This document shows positions 34,334 to 46,386 of a stretch of 64,000 bases of DNA, one piece after another; position 1 is the first letter of the stretch; every line of letters starts with the position of its first letter. This DNA is from Trichuris trichiura (taxonomy: Eukaryota; Nematoda; Enoplea; Trichinellida; Trichuridae): positions 248,001 to 312,000 of the forward strand of contig JBAJFE010000037.1 of the NCBI GenBank assembly GCA_037903355.1, given 5' to 3'. A model generated the notes under the pieces. It ran no database searches, was not told where the DNA came from, and was given only the letters and a program-made list of their open reading frames with translations. The translations under genes were made by a program, and so were the position numbers.

Positions 34334-34758
34334 CAGTATTTTACGCGCTCCATTTCTTCTTCTTCTCCTTTTTTCTCTTCTTTCTACAACGCTGTTTAGA
34401 CGCGCTCGCGTTTGCACAACTAACTCTGTCACTTTGTAGCATTTCTTTAACTCTCTTTTTACTTCTTTGTAAATTACTTCCAAGTGTCTTGTTTGTTGTT
34501 TCTTCTTCATCTCTCTCTCCCCCCCCCCTACAATGCTTTCGGCGTGACGAAGAAGACGGACGGCTTTCAACCATTTTGTTTAATCAACAATAACAGGCTT
34601 GCCGCCCGACAAAAGCCAAGCAATGCTAAAATGCTGAAAGCAAGGAAAACTCTCACTCGTTGTTGTGGAGCATTTCCCGCTGCTGCTGATAAACACATGC
34701 ATTGTATACAGATGAATGGAATAGCAGTCAATGTGACTAGCGTAGAGCATCTGGAAAG
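34334..34758. other. Convergent 3' flanks of UBE2H and the MARCH ligase
   Basis: A 425-bp tail-to-tail spacer, strongly TTC/CTT-rich at 34350-34520. Short frames here are composition artefacts. No gene. Confidence 0.6.
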
Positions 34759-35747
34759 TCAAACAACATCTGGACAAGGTTGAAAATTTTGTCTGGGAAA
34801 ATCTGGACAATTGCCTACGTAAATAACCTTGTTATAGGCCTTCCAGCGGCGGAACAATTGGACATACATTTTACACTGAACATACATGAATACTAAGCCA
34901 CCGCTGAAGCCTATTGCTACTACGATAAGCTTGGTCCAAAATGGCCAGTCTAAGTGGCCTTCTCGAATTTCTTCCGCCGTACGATCTATCAGAACGTACA
35001 ATGACCAAACGACGCACGTTATGGCGATCACATGGAATGCGACGGAGCAAAATATCTTTCGCCGTTCCACCGAACTTATATCCAATTTTTCCCACTTAAG
35101 AAAAGAAAAACAATTAAACTTTGTGATCCAACATGCGGAGCATGGACAAAAATGGACGCTCTTACCTTGCGAAACGGCTTTACTCGGGTTTGCATAATGA
35201 AACTAAAGCGACACACTTCGCAGGCCTTTGTTTGAGAGGATTTGATCCACTGCTGCAAGCACCGTTGATGTACGAACTTTAAACTGCCGCTGCAGTAGCA
35301 AGGAGCAATTAATGGCGCATCGTTGGTTGCTTCGCAATGGCATATACGACAAATATCTGCCGATGTCATTGAACCTGCGGACTTTGGTGAAGAAGCTGAA
35401 CTTGCTCTGTCTCCGGGAAGAGGTTGCGCATAGTCGGCTGTTTTCGAAGGATCTTTTTGGCCCGCATTGACCTGTTTCTCTTGTAAGGGCAATTCGTCGA
35501 CACCAGTTACGATGCCGGGAAGCAGATGGTCCATTTGCGACATGCAATCGACACTGTGACTCATTGATACATGCCATGTTGATAAAGGTTGCATAAAACG
35601 ATGAGCTGCCAACAAATCGGCCGTTCCAATACGTTCTTCGCTACGACATTTGTGCTTCTCCGTGAATTTATCTCTGCTACACTTATTTTTGCTAAGCATT
35701 TTTTTCTCGCGCGGCGTCACTGATAGCAATAATTTCAGCTTTTGCAC
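34759..35747 (-). CDS. marchf8: MARCH1/8-type membrane RING-CH E3 ubiquitin ligase
   Basis: Endosome and plasma membrane E3 ligase that ubiquitinates the cytosolic tails of membrane proteins. Exons 35747-35166 and 35094-34759 join at CGCAAG/GTAAGA and a CTTAAG acceptor. The RING-CH (C4HC3) finger is intact: [37 protein letters not shown], then CEVCRFSF. After [13 protein letters not shown] come two membrane spans ([17 protein letters not shown] and [19 protein letters not shown]) and the juxtamembrane [17 protein letters not shown], all closely matching MARCH1/8. The N-terminal 130 residues are not conserved. A further 5' exon is possible. The gene converges on UBE2H, an E2. Confidence 0.92.
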
Positions 35748-38649
35748 GATTGGCTAAATTTCACACGTCGCCGAGATGGTTGAATCGAAGTCACCGTTAA
35801 AGGCGCCAAGACTGGAATGAAATGTAAAAAAAGAATTGAACAACAAACTTTAAGCGTTAGTTATTGTCCGAAGCAGATGGATTGAAACACAGTCAATGAA
35901 CTCCCGACAAGCTCAAGGTCAGCAGAGAAAGCGAGCGCGCTTTTTTAAAACTCGGTACCTGACTATTGTACAGTAACTTTCAAAAAAAAGCTTATCAATG
36001 AGAATGGGCCGACAAACTTCAAGCGCTTTGAGAAAGTGGACGAACCTTGAACCTCAACTAGTAAAGCTTTTAGTTATTTCTACGATGACATGCGAAAATG
36101 AGCGCAGAGTTAATTTTCATAAAGCCCTTTCCGCTTAGAAACATAGGATCTGCGTCGCATGGAATGGAAAAATTTAATGTGTAGGTGAAGCAAGCGTTGC
36201 CCGGATGTAAAACTATTTGACAAGAAGCATTATTTCGCTTGGACACGCGAAAGTCAATAAAATGTTGGTATGTAAAACAAAACCTGCCGACGTTTTTTAG
36301 CAGCATACAAGGAAGCTTAAGTCGGAGACCAATTAGCTTCTGTCCAACAAAGGGTTGACAATAGCGACGAATTGATGAACGCGTATAAGCACAGACTGTG
36401 CTCGAGCTTATTTAGCTCTTTTAAAGGTTTACGGTATCAACCTATCTAATCCGTGCAAAATAGCGTTGCATAACTTCAAGAACAACTGGCTCTCCTTTCA
36501 TTGTGGAAGATGAATTAAAACAAATAGAATCATTGGCATGACGTGCAAAGCATTCGTTTCAAACTGTTTTTCCAGGACAATTTTCAAGTCTGCTGGGCGT
36601 TAACCAAGCGAAACTGGGCAGCCATCGATAACAGCGGATGAATGGGCAGACACGAATAATGAAGCACGTCACAGCATTCCACATTCCCTTTCGTTGAATT
36701 CAGTGCAATGCATTAAAACAGTAAAGCATTGCCAGTCAAGGCAGGCGACGAACCATCTATCATCGCAACTAAGCAGCGTGCATTTTGAATTTTTGCCCAG
36801 GAACATATGCATATTCATGAGATGAGAACAATGTAATTACGGAAAGTTCAACCAGCGAAAATTTCTTATTGTACGAAACTTCCTGGAAGTCCTTGTTGAC
36901 ACGTTCAACAGAGGCTTCACGGCTAGCATTTCTCGTAATTATATCACGCATTTCTAAGCGCACCTTATGAACAGTTTCATTTTTAGAGAAATCTATGAGC
37001 TGAGAAAGTATCAACCATCCGTGTGTACAAGTGTGGAAAATGAAACAGACTGCGCAAAGTACGATTAGACTAAACCCTTTAATTTTACGTTTTCATTTCC
37101 AATGGAATATTCGAAAACATGGTTACTCAGAGCAGTTCAAGTATATTGGGGGAGAGGCAAAATGGAGCTAAAATACTAACGATATCTACACCTTAATGCG
37201 ATAAAATTGTTAAAACAGCTGAACAGTCTCAACCTTATTCTCCTCAAAGTAATGTTATTAGTAACTACAGAAATCAAAGATGAAATGACTTCCAGAAGCA
37301 TTGAATATCATCGTACTTGCATGTTTTTAAATAAGCGTACTGTACGAAAAAATGAAAATCTTGTAACTGTTGCATAAAAAAAACTAGCTGCACTCTATTA
37401 GGTTACACATGCAAAAATTTAAAAAGCTATGTGTAGAATTTATGGACGGCACGCAATATGCGACGTTCGCAAACTGACCTTCCTCTGCGTGATGCGTGAT
37501 TCTTTCGGCTAGACGAAAGCGCTGCTCGTAAACGTTCTTTACGCGACGTTAGTTTACGACAGCATCGATACGTTCAATGCAATAACAAAAATGCTGCTAA
37601 GCTAGCTCAGCTGCCAAACGGCACGACGGAATTAATACAGAGCAGATGCGTATACGGGCAGTAGCGCACTAAACAGACCTAATTGAACTGCATACAAACA
37701 CTAAAAAAATGGGAGCACGTAGGTCAATCGCATGTAATGGCTTCTGCAAATGGTTATCGCCTTGCTTTATTAAAACAAAGCAGTAACCACCTTTGGTCTC
37801 AACTGGGAAGCAATGGGTCAAATGGTCTTGAGCATTATTTATTTTTACTTTAAGACAAACGTTGTCTTTAAATCAAAACCAATTGACTTACCTTCGTCAA
37901 CTACAAGCCAACCATTACGACGATCGAGAAAAAGACGCAAAGCACAACGGGCTAAACATAAGCGGCCGTAACACTGCGTAAGCACTGGCTGCCATTGGAA
38001 TGCAACGGGAAATAAATGCTAGCAATCCGTTTCGAGATACAAATGTTTCGCAGACGGTGTGCCATATTGATTCATTTCGGCATACCCGGATAACTGTACT
38101 TGATTTTTACATAATAGATGTCTTACTGTAGTTAACATGAACTGTCTTTGACGCGATTGGTTAAATGTTGTTTTTTTTTCACTAATTGAATCCTACTCCT
38201 GCTTTCTTAAATTATTTGTCCACTTTGTAAAGCTTTTATTTTACCCAATGACGCGCATGCTTAAATGATGGTATTTGTTCAACTCTGAAGACATGTTAGC
38301 GTGTTGCGAAGTGCCTGTTGTTTTTCTTGCAGGTTTATTCCAATGTTCTACTTGCTAATGTTTTATCGCAGTTGCGTGCTGTCCAGTTTGGTGAAGTTTG
38401 CTTTGGTGAACTTAATCGCTGTGTCATGTGTCCGCACTTTGGAAAAAAAGTTACGCGATTTGTTTTTCACCCGATTTCTGCACGTAATATCTTCTTACGC
38501 ATTATTCTTCCTATTTGTACAACTGGAATTGAAAGTATCGCTTTGCTTTTATAAAAGTAAACTTCTCTTGTAGTTGTAGGTCATTGTGAAGCCGAAGCTG
38601 TCCGCGTAGCTGCGTGAGAATAGACAACTTTTCCTTCTTTTTGGAACAG
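35748..38649. other. Gene-poor stretch
   Basis: No recognisable protein. Minus-strand frames at 36070-36306 and 36769-37014 and a hydrophobic plus-strand frame at 38301-38573 have no family match or supported splice chain. The last 200 bp should contain the adenosine kinase promoter. Confidence 0.45.
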
Positions 38650-40765
38650 ATGCCCAGGTAAGTCATTATACATTGTTCGCTTCTATATTTGCCTGTTCCA
38701 GGAAGGGATTGCTACTCGGGTTGGGAAATCCATTGCTCGACATTGAAGCCCATGTTGACTGTGATTTCCTAGAAAAGTTGGTATGATATTGTTGGACGCA
38801 ACATTTATACTAGCCTTTGTAGATGGGACTTGAAGGCTGACGGCGCTATTCTTTGCGATGAGAAGCGAGCGCCAATGTATGTATTTCAACAAGCGCTAAT
38901 GCTTGTAAAGCTGACATATTTAGGTTCTTGGATATTGTACAGAATTACAAGGTGCAGTACATTGCTGGAGGGTCAACGCAGAATTCAATGCGAGTTGCTC
39001 AGGTATATCTCGTCTTTTGTTTTTTAGTCAGTAGGCTCTTGGCATAACAGTTTACGATTTAAAGAATGTAACCTGTACGCCTGTTTTACGAAGGCAGTCC
39101 ATACGACATCCCGTTGGTTTAACTTGTAGTGCATCTGCTGTTATGTGTCCTAGAATAGGCTTTCGCACCCGATATTGCGAAATCTATTCGCGCTAGTTAG
39201 AAGGCCCACTTTTTATTTTCAATCTTATTGTTTTCCCGGGATACCGGTAGAATGAATGTAAATAGAGGATAGATAATTCTGCTGGCTTGTAGCCCACTGT
39301 AAGCGCTGAGCTTTATGACAGGCTAAGCAAGCTTTTAATATTTTCTACCTTAGGATGATTAAACGTCTTTGGGGTTTACTGTATGTTGTTCATTTTAAGC
39401 CGACAGATATCAGAATGTCAGCGTAGCCGCGTCAGCTTAAAGGCAAACAGTGACTATCGAAGCATTTATACGCGCAAACAATGCTGTGAGTGCATTTGCG
39501 TAAATTAAAAAGCTTCTGGCTTTATTTTAATCTTTTATCCATAAGATGTTTTTTTTTATTTTTCTACTGTCGTAAGCGTCTAAAATTATCACAGAGCTCT
39601 CTGTTCTCTGCGAAAATGTCAAGCGCGTCTTTGGCCGTTGGGTGTGTATCTCATTTGCATATTTTCGGCAGAAAATTTCGCGGTTTCACCCATTTCAAAT
39701 AATCAGCTTCGGTAAACTTTAGTGGATGATTGGGAAGCCTGACGTTGTCGGTTATTTTGGTTGCGTTGGGAATGATCATTTCGGGCATATTTTGAAAAAC
39801 AAATGCAACGAAGTTGGTTTGAAGGCTATGTATCAGTTGCATGCAACGGAAAGAACGGGCGCTTGTGCCGTATGTCTTAGCGGTACGTCCCGGTAAGAAG
39901 ATAGTTCGTCCAAATTTTTAAACGTTTCGACAAAGGTTCCTTTTTTTGGGTCACTGTGCGCTGATCTGGGTGCTGCCTTACAATTCACAGTAGATCATCT
40001 TCGAACACCTGCTCATCAGGAAGCAATACAGCAGGCTGAGTACTATTACATTGCGGTATTTTATGTCATTGCCCTTTAAGTTTAGCAATGAACTCATTAT
40101 GGTAATTTTTTAGGGTTTTTTTATCTCATCGTCTGTTCCGTCAATAATGGAAATAGCCGAACATGCTTGCAATGAAAACAAGTGCTTCATGATGAACTTG
40201 TCTGCTCCATTTATTGCTAGTATGAAGGAAGAGTTTTCCAAGTTCCTGCCTTTTGTTGACGTTTTATTCGGTAACGAAGAGGTGGAGCATTTTAATTTTG
40301 TGCCGAACATTTACTCAAGCAGACGATCTCATATTAGGAAGCAGAAGCTTTTGCTCGTAGTATGCAGTTCAAAGCGGAATCTGTTGTTGATATTGCCGAG
40401 TTTATCGCATCTTTTCCAAAGAAAAATTCAAATCGCGGGCGTACCGTAATAATTACTCAAGGCGCCGATCCAATAATAGTTGTCAGTGGTAGGTAGCTTT
40501 GCAAATTTGTAGCATTTCTCAATATTATTCAAAATACTATCATACAGACGGTCATTGTTTTCAACATCCAGTTGCGCACATTCCTACGAGTTCCATTGTT
40601 GACACCAACGGGGCTGGAGATGCATTTGTTGGTGGTTTCCTTTCACAGTATATCGTTGGAAAAGAGTTAGTTGATTGCCTAGCAGCTGGTGTTTGGGCTG
40701 CGCATTTGATCATTCAACGATCCGGGTGCTCGTTGCCAGAAGCTTGCGATTACAAGTTATTCTAA
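38650..40765 (+). CDS. adk: Adenosine kinase
   Basis: Phosphorylates adenosine to AMP with ATP in purine salvage and keeps adenosine low for methylation reactions. Exons: a tiny first exon 38650-38657 (ATGCCCAG), 38702-38776, 38823-38876, 38924-39002, 39723-39882, about 39958-40055, 40114-40281, 40338-40488, 40548-40765. PfkB-family motifs in order: LLLGLGNPLLDIEAHVDCDF, YIAGGSTQNSMRVAQ, YFGCVGNDHFGHILKNKC, AEYYYIAGFF, CFMMNLSAPFI, VDVLFGNE, VIITQGAD, and the catalytic IVDTNGAGDAFVGGFLSQ with its anion hole and base Asp. It ends in WAAHLIIQRSGCSLPE. The join between 39882 and 39958 could not be made in phase by eye; a homopolymer of T near 39940 may hide an error or an unusual splice site. 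Confidence 0.92.
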
Positions 40766-41938
40766 TGTTCATTACAGCGTACTTCGATTTTTTATTTGGG
40801 TAAGACACTACACTGTGCTTAATACGTGGTTAATTATATCCAAGTGTTTTAACTTTTTTTTAGAGCAGTTTTCTCATTGATTAAAAGGTTTCTGACGTAT
40901 GAAGGCCCACTTATAAGCTCAATGCGTGAAATCACTGCCAAAGACTTGGTCACATAGGGAAGTTTTATTCAGTCCTTTTGGCTATCTATCCGCTAATTTA
41001 ATTGTACCAATAAATCTTTCCAAACGCTAAAAGTGGGATTGCTCTTTAATGTTATGGGAATTTTTCCTTTTTTACGTGCAGCAATAAATGAAGTATGTTT
41101 ATGTAATGCAGAAAACGTTTTCCTGGCAGATGAAATGGAAATTGCGTTTCTTTTCTTGCGACCCAGGAATAATGCGACGCGATTAAGTTTAACTATGTAA
41201 GAACACCATTCTTAAGCCTATGATCGAAAAGCAATTTTTTTTCTTTGCAGAAGATTAGCTACTAGTAAAGCTGAATGAACATTACCATTTGCTGGCATGC
41301 ACAAGGAACTTCAATGTTACAACATTCCAATCGGTGACGAAGTGTACGTTGCGCCATTATTCTCTTTTAAGTTCTTGCGAATTTGCTCCGTCGATTCCCT
41401 AATGAAGCGTTATTGTTTGTTGGGGTAAAAATTTTCGCTTAGATGAAAGGAAGCAAACAATGCGCACCCGCTTTCTTACCTTTATGCCTGCGCATCAAAT
41501 AATAGGTTACGGTAATTTATCGAGTTAATTTGAAAATAAAATTCTGCTTTGCTATGAGGCGCGTTCGACTCATCCCTTTTGATGCTCTTCTTGTAGCTTT
41601 TCCGAAACTGTTCTTTCAGTAAAATAATTTGCGCAAGCTGGTAAGTCATTTTCATTTGTTTTCTCACGACACTTTTGGCTTTGATAGGTTTTTGCCTCTG
41701 CTTGATAGTCTAATCAAAAAATGTATGTTCTTTTAAATTGCGACATTTGCAATAGACCTCCTGCTTGCATGAGTCAGGCGATTAGCTGAAGTAGTCGACG
41801 ATAGCATCCGTTTCGCTTTTTGAATCTTACTGTAGGTGTTCTCAGCTACTTGCCGCTTTCATTTTGCTTACTTTAAAATTAAAGTAATTTCTATTAAACC
41901 ATTTTGGTTCGATTTCGTCACTGCAGAACCAATATATT
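40766..41938. other. Possible interrupted host gene upstream of the BEL/Pao insertion
   Basis: ATG at about 41297 opens MHKELQCYNIPIGDE and runs to a GTGTAC donor. Later, a TCACTGCAG acceptor at 41927 leads into AACCAATATATT, which is cut by the LTR element and resumes after it as CTCACAATTTTTCAG/GTGAGT. This could be a short host gene. No family is recognised. The remainder is AT-rich. Confidence 0.35.
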
Positions 41939-42096
41939 TGTTCCGGCTGAAGCTGGAACTAATGATGAGCAGGGAGTCCATCTGTACCTGCACATTATAC
42001 CGTATAGTGTTAGAGATTCTGTAGACTCTATAAACGCTCAGTCGGAAGCGGCGTTCTTGTTAGTCTCACAGTCAAATTCGAATTTTGTTGTGAACA
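41939..42096 (+). repeat. 5' LTR of the BEL/Pao element
   Basis: 158 bp, TGTTCC...GAACA, identical by inspection to 46301-46458. Confidence 0.95.
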
Positions 42097-42098
42097 CA

Positions 42099-42110
42099 TG
42101 GTCCTCCGGT
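42099..42110 (+). other. Primer-binding site candidate
   Basis: TGGTCCTCCGGT begins two bases after the 5' LTR, as expected for pairing with a tRNA 3' CCA end. The tRNA was not identified. Confidence 0.6.
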
Positions 42111-42165
42111 TAGCCGGATCAGCGCTGTCTGATCTGTGATCGTTCCCTTGCAGTGAGCAAGTGAA

Positions 42166-45100
42166 ATGACCGAATTGGAATCCTTGAAGCGCACCCGCAG
42201 TGGATTGCGGGCTCGTTTGAGCTTCATGGATCGGTCGATTCAGGAACTCTTACAAGACAGTGGTAAGCAGTTCGAAGTCTGCGCTGCCCTTACACAGATG
42301 GAAGCGTACTGGGCGAAACTGCAGGAAGTACAGGGTGCCATCGAGTCCTATGTAGAGGATGAGGGAGCCCTGGAAAAGGAAGTGGAAAACGCAATGGCGT
42401 TCGAAACCACAGTCGTGGACCTTAGGGCTAAGGTGCAGCGTTATCTGCACGGGTCGCCGAAGACTACTGCAACTCCTGAAGTGAGTGCAGCAGGGCCCAA
42501 CCTGCCGAAGTGGAATCTTCCAAAGTTCAGTGGAGACGTGTTGGAATTCAACTCATTCTGGGACCAGTTTGAGGCTGGTGTACATGGACGCAACGACCTC
42601 AGCAACGTAGCAAAATTAGTGTACTTGAAATCAGCGCTCTGTGGCGAGGCTCTAGAGGCTGTCGACGGCTTTCATGTGACTAATGCAAATTATCCAGTTG
42701 TAGTGGAAACGTTACGTGAGAGATTTGGCAGAGAGAGCTTGGTAGTCGAAAGCCACATCCTGTCATTACTGAAGCTAACGAAGGAGGAAGAAGCGCATGG
42801 TAGTAGTACACTTCGAGAGCTGTTTGATAAAATGAACCGCCATGTTCGAGCCCTGGAGGCAATCGGAAAGTCGGTGGAAAACAAGTTGACGGCAGAAGAC
42901 ATTTTGTTGGTATTGTTCAAGCAACTGTTACCACCTGCCGTGCGGAAAAGATGGGAGCAGAAGACCTTGACCTCTGCAGACAGCGAGAATGTCACGCTGA
43001 AGACATTGTTCGACTTCTTGCGAACGGAAGTTGACATAGAAGAATGCACGAAGCACCCCGCGCTTGTCAGTAAGACGCGTACGCAGCGGACACAGAAGAA
43101 TTCCAACATGAAAAGGAATGACGGACAGTACAGCGCAGTTGCGCTTCAGGCGTCCACAAACAGGAACGGAAGCTGCCTCGTGTGCAGCGGAACGCACACA
43201 GTGCATACGTGCCCTACATTCTTGTCCATGTCCCCGACAAGACGATTACAAGTTTCAAGAAAAAACAGGTTATGTTTTGTGTGCTTGGAATTAGGTCATT
43301 TGGCAGCTGCATGCAAGAGCCAAGACAGATGTTCGATAAAAGATTGTCGCAAATCGCATCACACACTTCTTCACGGAGAAGCGGATTGTAGCAGAGCGCA
43401 AGTTGGACTATTGCGAAACCACCGAATGGAGAAAGTGTTCCTCCAGACAGCCAGAGCAAGAATCAGTGGTGGGAATGGGTCGAGTCTGGTGATCACATGC
43501 CTGTTCGATGCCGGGGCCCAACGCTCATTCATTCGGAAAGCTTTGGCAGACGACCTAGGATTAAGAGGTACAACAGAACGTGTAGCGATTCACACGTTCG
43601 GAAGTCACGTATGTCGAATGGAGAAAACCCGAAGGGTCCGGTTTTCTTTGCAGCCATTGGACAGACGAGGGACAAGGCAATGGATGGAGGCATTGTGCCT
43701 GCCCCACCTCTGCCAACCGCTTGAAGCAAATCCCCCAATAAGCTCATCCTGGTCGCACCTACAAGACCTTACGTTGGCGGATCAGTTCCCCAGAGGAAAG
43801 ACGATAGTGGATGTCCTCATAGGACTGGACTATTATCATGCATTCATGTCCGGATTCACGAAAAATGGATCACCAAAGGAACCGGTCGCAGTCCAATCCT
43901 CGTTTGGATGGATCTTGAGTGGTCCCGCTGGTAGCCAAGAAAAAGGGGTACAAAACGTCTTTCAAGTAACTCTTAGCGATTCTGCGGATGAGTTACTCAA
44001 ACGAATTTGGTCTCTCGACGCTATTGGGCTACGAGATGAAGAAGTGGAGAAGCCGTCACAAGTAATGAAACGATTTCAAGACTCTGTCTCCTTCGACGGA
44101 CAAAGATACACGGTCCGTCTACCCTGGAAATTTGAAGGAAGACTGCCGGACAACTACCGGCTAGCGCTACGGCGCTTGGAGCTTTTGGAAAACAGACTAA
44201 CGAAAGATGCAAGACTCGCACGTCTATATGCAGACGGCATGCGTTCATACGTGGATAATGGGTTCGTAGAAAGAGTGGAGCAGTACGCAGCTACGTCCGG
44301 TCGACACTGGTATCTGCCACACCACCCTGTAATTAAGAACGAATCATCCACGACAAAATGTCGCATCGTGTTCGATGGATCAGCTCTCTATCAAGGAGTG
44401 TCGCTCAACCAGTTCCTTGAAATAGGACCGCCACTGCAACGAGACCTCGTTGGAATTCTCTTGAGATTTAGGCGATTCCGTTATGGCATACACGGGGACA
44501 TAGAGAAGATGTTCTTACAAATCGCATTACATGAGGACGATCGTGACGCAGTGCGATTCCTGTGGAGGGAGAAAGGAGCAGGCACGGAACCGACCGTGTT
44601 TCGGTTCACGCGACTGTGCTTCGGATTAAGTTGTTCACCATTTTTAGCCATCGTAGTGACACAACTCCATGCGCAGCGGAACAGTGAGAAGTACAAGCAA
44701 GGGGCTTCAGAAGTGTTGAAGAACATGTATGTCGACGACCTCGTAATGAGTTGCAGCTCAAAGGAAGAAGCAGCTCGAGCTTCTAGTGAGACAGCTGAGT
44801 TATTGCTGAGAGGCGGGTTCAAATTGACAAAGTGCGTAAGTAACATGAAAGAATTCAACAGTTGGATTCATAACTCTGCACCCACTGGTCGCGAAACCGT
44901 GAAAACTCTAGGATTGCAATGGTACACTAGTACTGATCAGCTGGCGTTGAATCATGTCAGTTGGAAACTAGAATCCGTAGCGACCAAACGGATTGTACTG
45001 AAAACGTTAAGCGAGGTTTTTGACCCGCTTGGCTTAATTGCACCTTTTCTTGTCGAAGCGAAGATGCTGTTACAGTTAATGTGGAAAATGGGAAAAGATT

Positions 45101-46386
45101 GGGATGAACCTTTAACGCAACCGCTGTTCGGCAGATGGAATCAGTGGAGAATGCAACTGCCGCTAATAGCGACTATTCGGACCGATCGATGGATGGGCCC
45201 ACGCAGCTCAACAGAAGAAGTAGAGCTTCATGTGTTCTGCGACGCTTCAAGTACAGCGTACGGAGCTGCCATTTATCTCAAGGCGAGCAATGGTGCAGTG
45301 GAACCGCACCTCGTCACGGCCAAGGCGCTTGTGGCGCCAGTGAAATCTGTAACTCTTCCGCGACTCGAGCTACTGGCCACACTGGTAGGTGCACGACTTC
45401 TAACGTACGTAAAGGAACAACTGGGCCTACCGATTCGGCGAATAACGTGCTGGAGTGACAGTATGGTAGCACTTTTTTGGATAAAAGGGGACTCGTCTAA
45501 ATGGAAACCGTTCATACGCAACCGTGTACAAGAAATCCAACAACTGACGGACCCATTGTGGTGGCATCACTGTCCGACCAAAGACAATTCCGCTGACTTG
45601 TTATCCCGAGGAAGTAGACTAGACCACCTGAAAGAAAGTCAATTGTGGTGGCATGGGCCTGCTTGGTTGGGAAAGCCAGACGATTTCTGGCCAAGAGCAA
45701 CAAACGTGGCAACGCCAACGGCGGCAGACGAAGAGATTGCCGAGACGATATACGTCTGTACGGTTGAACCGGAATATTGCTTGTCAGAGGATAGCTACGA
45801 GAATTTTGATACACTTCTAAGAGTGACGGCATGGTGTTTACGGTTTCTTTCAAACGCGAGGAGATCTGTGAGCGAAAGGAACTTTGGACCACTGCAGGTA
45901 GAAGAGCTACGACGAGCTGAGAAAATTTGGGTGTACAAGGCACAGAAACACGAATTCCAAATGGAGATAAGCTGCTTGAGAAAGAAGCAAAGTATCCCCC
46001 AGACGAGTCGGCTAAAGACCCTTGATCCGTTTCTGGACCAGGACGACTTACTGCGAGTTGGTGGTCGAATCCAGATGTCGAGTTTGCCATACGAGACTTG
46101 TCATCCCCTGATCCTTTCGAAAAAATCCAAAATCGTGGAACCGTTAATCAGACAATGCCATCAACGGAATCTACACTGCGGTGTAGAACACACGCTATCC
46201 ATCTTGCGAAGAAAATTCTGGATTATGGGCGGTCGGAGCAGAGTAAGGAAAATGACGGATGAAACTAGGTTGATGGACCATCGTCCATCTGGCGGGAGGA
46301 TGTTCCGGCTGAAGCTGGAACTAATGATGAGCAGGGAGTCCATCTGTACCTGCACATTATACCGTATAGTGTTAGAGATTCTGTAG
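42166..46386 (+). CDS. BEL/Pao gag-pol polyprotein lacking integrase core
   Basis: A 1406-residue open frame. The N-terminal gag region (DUF1759-like) is marked by WNLPKFSGDVLEFNSFWDQF, followed by Cys/His zinc-knuckle motifs (CLVCSGTHTVHTC and CFVCLELGHLAAAC). An aspartic protease of DUF1758 type follows (LFDAGAQRSFI), then RT with DIEKMFLQIAL and MYVDDLVMSC (intact YVDD), and RNase H (LHVFCDASSTAYGAAIY, LPRLELLATL, CWSDSMVALFWI). The integrase zinc-binding part begins (CHQRNLHCGVEHTLSIL) but right after RSRVRKM the frame jumps to sequence next to the 3' LTR. The second Cys pair, the DDE catalytic core and the C-terminus are therefore absent. The last 28 codons are read from LTR sequence. 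BEL/Pao polyproteins are usually a few hundred residues longer. Confidence 0.93.
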   Translation: MTELESLKRTRSGLRARLSFMDRSIQELLQDSGKQFEVCAALTQMEAYWAKLQEVQGAIESYVEDEGALEKEVENAMAFETTVVDLRAKVQRYLHGSPKTTATPEVSAAGPNLPKWNLPKFSGDVLEFNSFWDQFEAGVHGRNDLSNVAKLVYLKSALCGEALEAVDGFHVTNANYPVVVETLRERFGRESLVVESHILSLLKLTKEEEAHGSSTLRELFDKMNRHVRALEAIGKSVENKLTAEDILLVLFKQLLPPAVRKRWEQKTLTSADSENVTLKTLFDFLRTEVDIEECTKHPALVSKTRTQRTQKNSNMKRNDGQYSAVALQASTNRNGSCLVCSGTHTVHTCPTFLSMSPTRRLQVSRKNRLCFVCLELGHLAAACKSQDRCSIKDCRKSHHTLLHGEADCSRAQVGLLRNHRMEKVFLQTARARISGGNGSSLVITCLFDAGAQRSFIRKALADDLGLRGTTERVAIHTFGSHVCRMEKTRRVRFSLQPLDRRGTRQWMEALCLPHLCQPLEANPPISSSWSHLQDLTLADQFPRGKTIVDVLIGLDYYHAFMSGFTKNGSPKEPVAVQSSFGWILSGPAGSQEKGVQNVFQVTLSDSADELLKRIWSLDAIGLRDEEVEKPSQVMKRFQDSVSFDGQRYTVRLPWKFEGRLPDNYRLALRRLELLENRLTKDARLARLYADGMRSYVDNGFVERVEQYAATSGRHWYLPHHPVIKNESSTTKCRIVFDGSALYQGVSLNQFLEIGPPLQRDLVGILLRFRRFRYGIHGDIEKMFLQIALHEDDRDAVRFLWREKGAGTEPTVFRFTRLCFGLSCSPFLAIVVTQLHAQRNSEKYKQGASEVLKNMYVDDLVMSCSSKEEAARASSETAELLLRGGFKLTKCVSNMKEFNSWIHNSAPTGRETVKTLGLQWYTSTDQLALNHVSWKLESVATKRIVLKTLSEVFDPLGLIAPFLVEAKMLLQLMWKMGKDWDEPLTQPLFGRWNQWRMQLPLIATIRTDRWMGPRSSTEEVELHVFCDASSTAYGAAIYLKASNGAVEPHLVTAKALVAPVKSVTLPRLELLATLVGARLLTYVKEQLGLPIRRITCWSDSMVALFWIKGDSSKWKPFIRNRVQEIQQLTDPLWWHHCPTKDNSADLLSRGSRLDHLKESQLWWHGPAWLGKPDDFWPRATNVATPTAADEEIAETIYVCTVEPEYCLSEDSYENFDTLLRVTAWCLRFLSNARRSVSERNFGPLQVEELRRAEKIWVYKAQKHEFQMEISCLRKKQSIPQTSRLKTLDPFLDQDDLLRVGGRIQMSSLPYETCHPLILSKKSKIVEPLIRQCHQRNLHCGVEHTLSILRRKFWIMGGRSRVRKMTDETRLMDHRPSGGRMFRLKLELMMSRESICTCTLYRIVLEIL

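Noticed and set aside
43529..46090. Many antisense frames within the BEL/Pao element
   Set aside because: Shadows of the gag-pol frame.
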